Of a stretch of 64,000 nt of DNA, positions 61,302 through 64,000 are shown piece after piece. Both the position numbers and the translations under genes were made by a program. This stretch comes from Flavobacteriaceae bacterium UJ101 (GTDB lineage: Bacteria > Bacteroidota > Bacteroidia > Flavobacteriales > UJ101), in assembly GCA_001880285.1 (NCBI GenBank), contig CP016269.1:1684501-1748500 (forward strand). The letters run 5' to 3'. Position 1 is the first letter of the stretch, and every line of letters begins with the position of its first letter. Under the pieces are notes generated by a model, which ran no database searches, had not been told where the DNA came from, and saw only the letters and a list, made by a program, of their open reading frames with translations.

Positions 61302-62501
61302 TTAAATAATTCCAAGCTCTTCCATACACGCTTTCATTTGATTAAAAGTACGTTCAATATCGTTGTCTAAGCCAATGGAAAAACGAATGATGCCGCCACT
61401 AAGTCCCATTTTGCTTTGTACTTCTTCAGGTATTTCAGAAGAAGTACTGGTTCCAGGGGCTGAAAATAAGGTTTTATAAAAACCTAAACTTACTGCTAAA
61501 TAGCCTAAATTTCTTTTTTGCATTAATTCCATTAAAGCATTTGCTTGATCTAAACTTCCTGCGTCAATGGTTAACATTCCTCCAAAACCATATTCATCGT
61601 TATAAAAGCTTTTAAATAAGTTGTGAGAAGGATGGCTTTCAAGTCCTGGATAAACAGTTTTTAATCCTAATTTTTCAAATTCTTGTGCTAAGAATAAAGC
61701 ATTTTTACTATGCTGCTTCATTCGGATGTGTAAAGTTCTTAAATTTTTAAGGATGCTGGAAGCACGCAAACTGTCCATTGTAGTTCCGAGTAGCATATTG
61801 GCTCCATCATTCACATTTCGTAAACGATCAATGAATTCTTGTGTGCCACAAATGACACCGCCTACAGTGTCACTAGAGCCATTAATAAACTTGGTTAAAG
61901 AATGAATAACAACATTAGCTCCTAATTTAATAGGAGATATAGAGAGCGGTGAAAAAGTATTGTCAACCACTAATTGTAGATGATGTTTTTTAGCTATTTT
62001 AGCTAGTTCAGGAATATTGGCTATTTCTAATAAAGGATTACTAACCGTTTCACAATATAAAATTTTAGTATGTTTTGTAATAGCAGCTTCTACTTGATCT
62101 AGTTTAGTGATGTCAACAAAAGAGGTTTGAATACCTAATTTAGGAGTGAAATTTTTTAAAAAAGCATAAGTTCCACCATATATGGTACGGCTGGAAACAA
62201 TGTGGTCTCCTTGTTCACATTCTTGTAAAATAACACCCGTGATGGCTCCCATTCCCGAGGAAGTTACATTAGCAGTTTCTGTTCCTTCCATAGCTGCTAA
62301 AGCTTCGCCTAAGTAAAGGTTACTAGGTGTAGTATGTCTAGAGTATAAATAACACCCTTCCGCATTGCCTTCAAAAGTATCAAACATAGTCTTAGCAGAA
62401 AGAAAAGTATAGGTGGAAGAATCTGTTATGGAAGGATTTACTCCTCCGAATTCTCCAAAATATTGTAAATCCTGAATTTTATCTGCAGGTTTAAAAGCCA
62501 T
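61302..62501 (-). CDS. PLP-dependent trans-sulfuration enzyme (cystathionine gamma-synthase/lyase family)
   Basis: A 399-residue cytoplasmic enzyme of the Cys/Met metabolism PLP family. K204 in HSLTKF is the PLP Schiff-base Lys, D180 in VVDNTF contacts the ring nitrogen, and YSRHTTPS (R55) and TIYGGT (Y108) bind cofactor phosphate and substrate. At the place where methionine gamma-lyase has a Cys after its Tyr-Gly, this protein has Gly, which argues against that activity. Cystathionine gamma-synthase, gamma-lyase or O-acetylhomoserine sulfhydrylase all remain possible. It is a lone gene, so context does not help. The downstream terminator is shared with the symporter gene. Confidence 0.85.
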   Translation of the reverse strand: MAFKPADKIQDLQYFGEFGGVNPSITDSSTYTFLSAKTMFDTFEGNAEGCYLYSRHTTPSNLYLGEALAAMEGTETANVTSSGMGAITGVILQECEQGDHIVSSRTIYGGTYAFLKNFTPKLGIQTSFVDITKLDQVEAAITKHTKILYCETVSNPLLEIANIPELAKIAKKHHLQLVVDNTFSPLSISPIKLGANVVIHSLTKFINGSSDTVGGVICGTQEFIDRLRNVNDGANMLLGTTMDSLRASSILKNLRTLHIRMKQHSKNALFLAQEFEKLGLKTVYPGLESHPSHNLFKSFYNDEYGFGGMLTIDAGSLDQANALMELMQKRNLGYLAVSLGFYKTLFSAPGTSTSSEIPEEVQSKMGLSGGIIRFSIGLDNDIERTFNQMKACMEELGII

Positions 62502-62621
62502 AATGATTATTTTTTATTTCTAAAAGATAGCAATTAATTAGAAGAATTAAAAATATTGAAATAAAAGGCTTTCTTATATGAGGATAGAGTAATGACTTAT
62601 TATAAGGTATAAAAGATAAGG

Positions 62622-64000
62622 TTATAATGTTGCTCTAAATGTGAATCGGAAATTTCGACCTGGTGCACTTATCCCTGAAGCAAATTCGCGGTATTGAACA
62701 TCAAATAAGTTATCTAAGTTCATTTGTACATGCATATTTTTGGTAATTTTATAGCCTCCCATAAGGTTGAAGGTAACCCAAGCTGGAATACCATAAGTTT
62801 CTGAAACAGCTAATTCTGGATTATCAACACCACCGCCGTATTCATCACCATGTTTTCGAGCATTGTATTGTGAATTAAAAACAAAATCCCAATCTTGAAA
62901 ACTATATTCTAATGAAGTTTGTCCAAATAATGGAGGGATAGAGGGCATAGGTTGATGCGTGTCTTTTGTTCTTCCTTTTGTAAAGGTTAAATCCGAATTT
63001 AATTTAAAATGACGGTTGATTTTCCAATTAAAATAGCCTGTTGTCCCCCAAATATAAGCTTGGTCTTTATTGACATTAGCTGCAGTTGGGTATACTTCCC
63101 CATCGATTTCTAACGTTCCGTCAGTACCAGGAAGAATATATAAATCACGAATAATATAGTTGTCTAATAAAGTATAATAAATATTTCCTCCTAATGTTAA
63201 TCTACTCAATAATCTTTTTTGAAAATTAAATTCAGCATTGTAAGCGTATTCGGGTTTTAAAGTGGTATTGGGAACGAGTGCTTGATCATTTTGTTCACGT
63301 ACTTTTCCAATATCATCTATATTGGGTGATCGAAATCCAGAAGACAATACAACACCGATTTTATCACGTTTAGTAGGGGTGAAACTATACCCAATACTTC
63401 CTGTGAAAGCATTATTGTTTAAATCAATATTATTATCAGGTAATGTAAGGTAGGTTTCATCCTCCCATTTTGCAGAGAGCCTTGTTTTAGTGTAACGACT
63501 ACCCAAGTCTAAAGAGTGTTTTGAGGAAATGGAATAAACTAATTGAGCATATCCTGCTAAGGTGGTATATGTGCTACCTTCATCGGGATAACGGCTTAAT
63601 ATAACGGTTGGGGTATAGCCTGTAATGTTATTATTTTGATCAATAATTAATTCACGGCCGTAAGCATTTGAAGAAACATCGTTATGTGTAAGTTCAGCTC
63701 CATAACTTAGTTCTAGTTTTTCGTTTAATTGAGAATCTAAATCTGCATTAAGGCTGAAAACATCTACTTCTTCATTACGGTATGAACGTTCTAATCTTCC
63801 AAATCGTCTTTGTATTCTAGATTCTTTAATGTTTTGATAAGCTCCAGTAATGGTAGCATTTCGGATGAATTTTGCATCGTTTTGATAACGATATTGTAAA
63901 GAAGTCATAAAACGTTCTTGAGGTCCATAGTGCCATTCAGCCCATTTTAAACCATCTTCACTGGTTTCACTTAAATTGTCATAACGTGGAATGTTAGAAG
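62622..64000 (-). CDS. TonB-dependent receptor, C-terminal barrel (partial)
   Basis: The frame stays open to the window edge, giving at least 459 codons of the C-terminal half of an outer-membrane receptor. Alternating-residue beta strands run throughout, with SGFRSPNIDDIGKVRE (a TonB-receptor barrel motif) and the ending LDNLFDVQYREFASGISAPGRNFRFTFRATL, which matches siderophore, heme or vitamin B12-type receptors with the terminal aromatic region. It is not a SusC: it lacks their regulatory-like domain end and has the classic NLFD-YRE-PGR-F ending. The plug and signal peptide lie outside the window. The substrate is unknown; metal chelates are most likely. Confidence 0.85.
   Translation of the reverse strand, partial: SNIPRYDNLSETSEDGLKWAEWHYGPQERFMTSLQYRYQNDAKFIRNATITGAYQNIKESRIQRRFGRLERSYRNEEVDVFSLNADLDSQLNEKLELSYGAELTHNDVSSNAYGRELIIDQNNNITGYTPTVILSRYPDEGSTYTTLAGYAQLVYSISSKHSLDLGSRYTKTRLSAKWEDETYLTLPDNNIDLNNNAFTGSIGYSFTPTKRDKIGVVLSSGFRSPNIDDIGKVREQNDQALVPNTTLKPEYAYNAEFNFQKRLLSRLTLGGNIYYTLLDNYIIRDLYILPGTDGTLEIDGEVYPTAANVNKDQAYIWGTTGYFNWKINRHFKLNSDLTFTKGRTKDTHQPMPSIPPLFGQTSLEYSFQDWDFVFNSQYNARKHGDEYGGGVDNPELAVSETYGIPAWVTFNLMGGYKITKNMHVQMNLDNLFDVQYREFASGISAPGRNFRFTFRATL

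Noticed and set aside
1-64000. tRNA genes, rRNA genes, CRISPR arrays or intact insertion sequences
   Set aside because: I looked for cloverleaf ends, conserved rRNA segments, regular spaced repeats and transposase motifs in the intergenic regions and found none I could support.

Overview
The window looks like chromosome of a low-GC (about 30%) member of the Bacteroidota, most likely class Flavobacteriia. The signs are SusC/SusD outer-membrane pairs, a GldH gliding lipoprotein, an HU-HIG type DNA-binding protein, a DnaG primase without zinc ligands, no Shine-Dalgarno sequences, and many promoters of the Bacteroidota form (TTTG about 19-20 bases before TAnnTTTG). I cannot name a genus.

Layout. 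1-20.8 kb is mostly housekeeping: the end of a PepSY membrane protein, an rRNA/tRNA 2'-O-methyltransferase, a PTPS-type pterin synthase, two lipoprotein hydrolases, a pterin-dependent aromatic amino acid hydroxylase, a PAP2 phosphatase, a lysine/saccharopine-type dehydrogenase, a secreted protein of unknown role, an ABC-F ATPase, a PQQ-like repeat protein, a methyltransferase, gcvT and the rimP-nusA-infB operon. PTPS and the hydroxylase probably belong to one pterin system, since one makes a precursor of the cofactor the other needs.

21.0-45.9 kb is an array of five SusC/SusD pairs in one orientation, the last with two extra lipoprotein genes. Each pair seems to be its own transcription unit, with its own promoter and terminator. 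The five SusC proteins share a nearly constant N-terminal module (signal peptide and carboxypeptidase-regulatory-like domain), while their plugs and barrels differ. All five promoters carry the inverted repeat TTTGrG...CTCAAA (second arm ACTCAAA) over the -7 box. No glycan- or peptide-degrading enzyme and no regulator lies in the array, so the substrate is open. This is the most unusual part of the window.

46.1-53.6 kb returns to core genes: dnaG, a class A penicillin-binding protein, gldH overlapping a RicT-like gene, and an NAD-dependent epimerase-like gene.

53.6-59.6 kb is accessory: a 5'-truncated Rhs-type polymorphic toxin gene with higher GC, a likely immunity gene, an orphan toxin-tip fragment with its own small downstream gene, and two copies of a roughly 140-bp palindromic element with long imperfect terminal inverted repeats. 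An HU-HIG gene, a small unknown gene and a phage CI-type repressor gene follow. 59.8-64 kb holds a sodium:alanine symporter, a PLP trans-sulfuration enzyme and the C-terminal part of a TonB-dependent receptor that runs off the window.

No tRNA, rRNA, CRISPR array or intact insertion sequence was seen. All assignments rest on reading the sequence by eye; no database search was possible.
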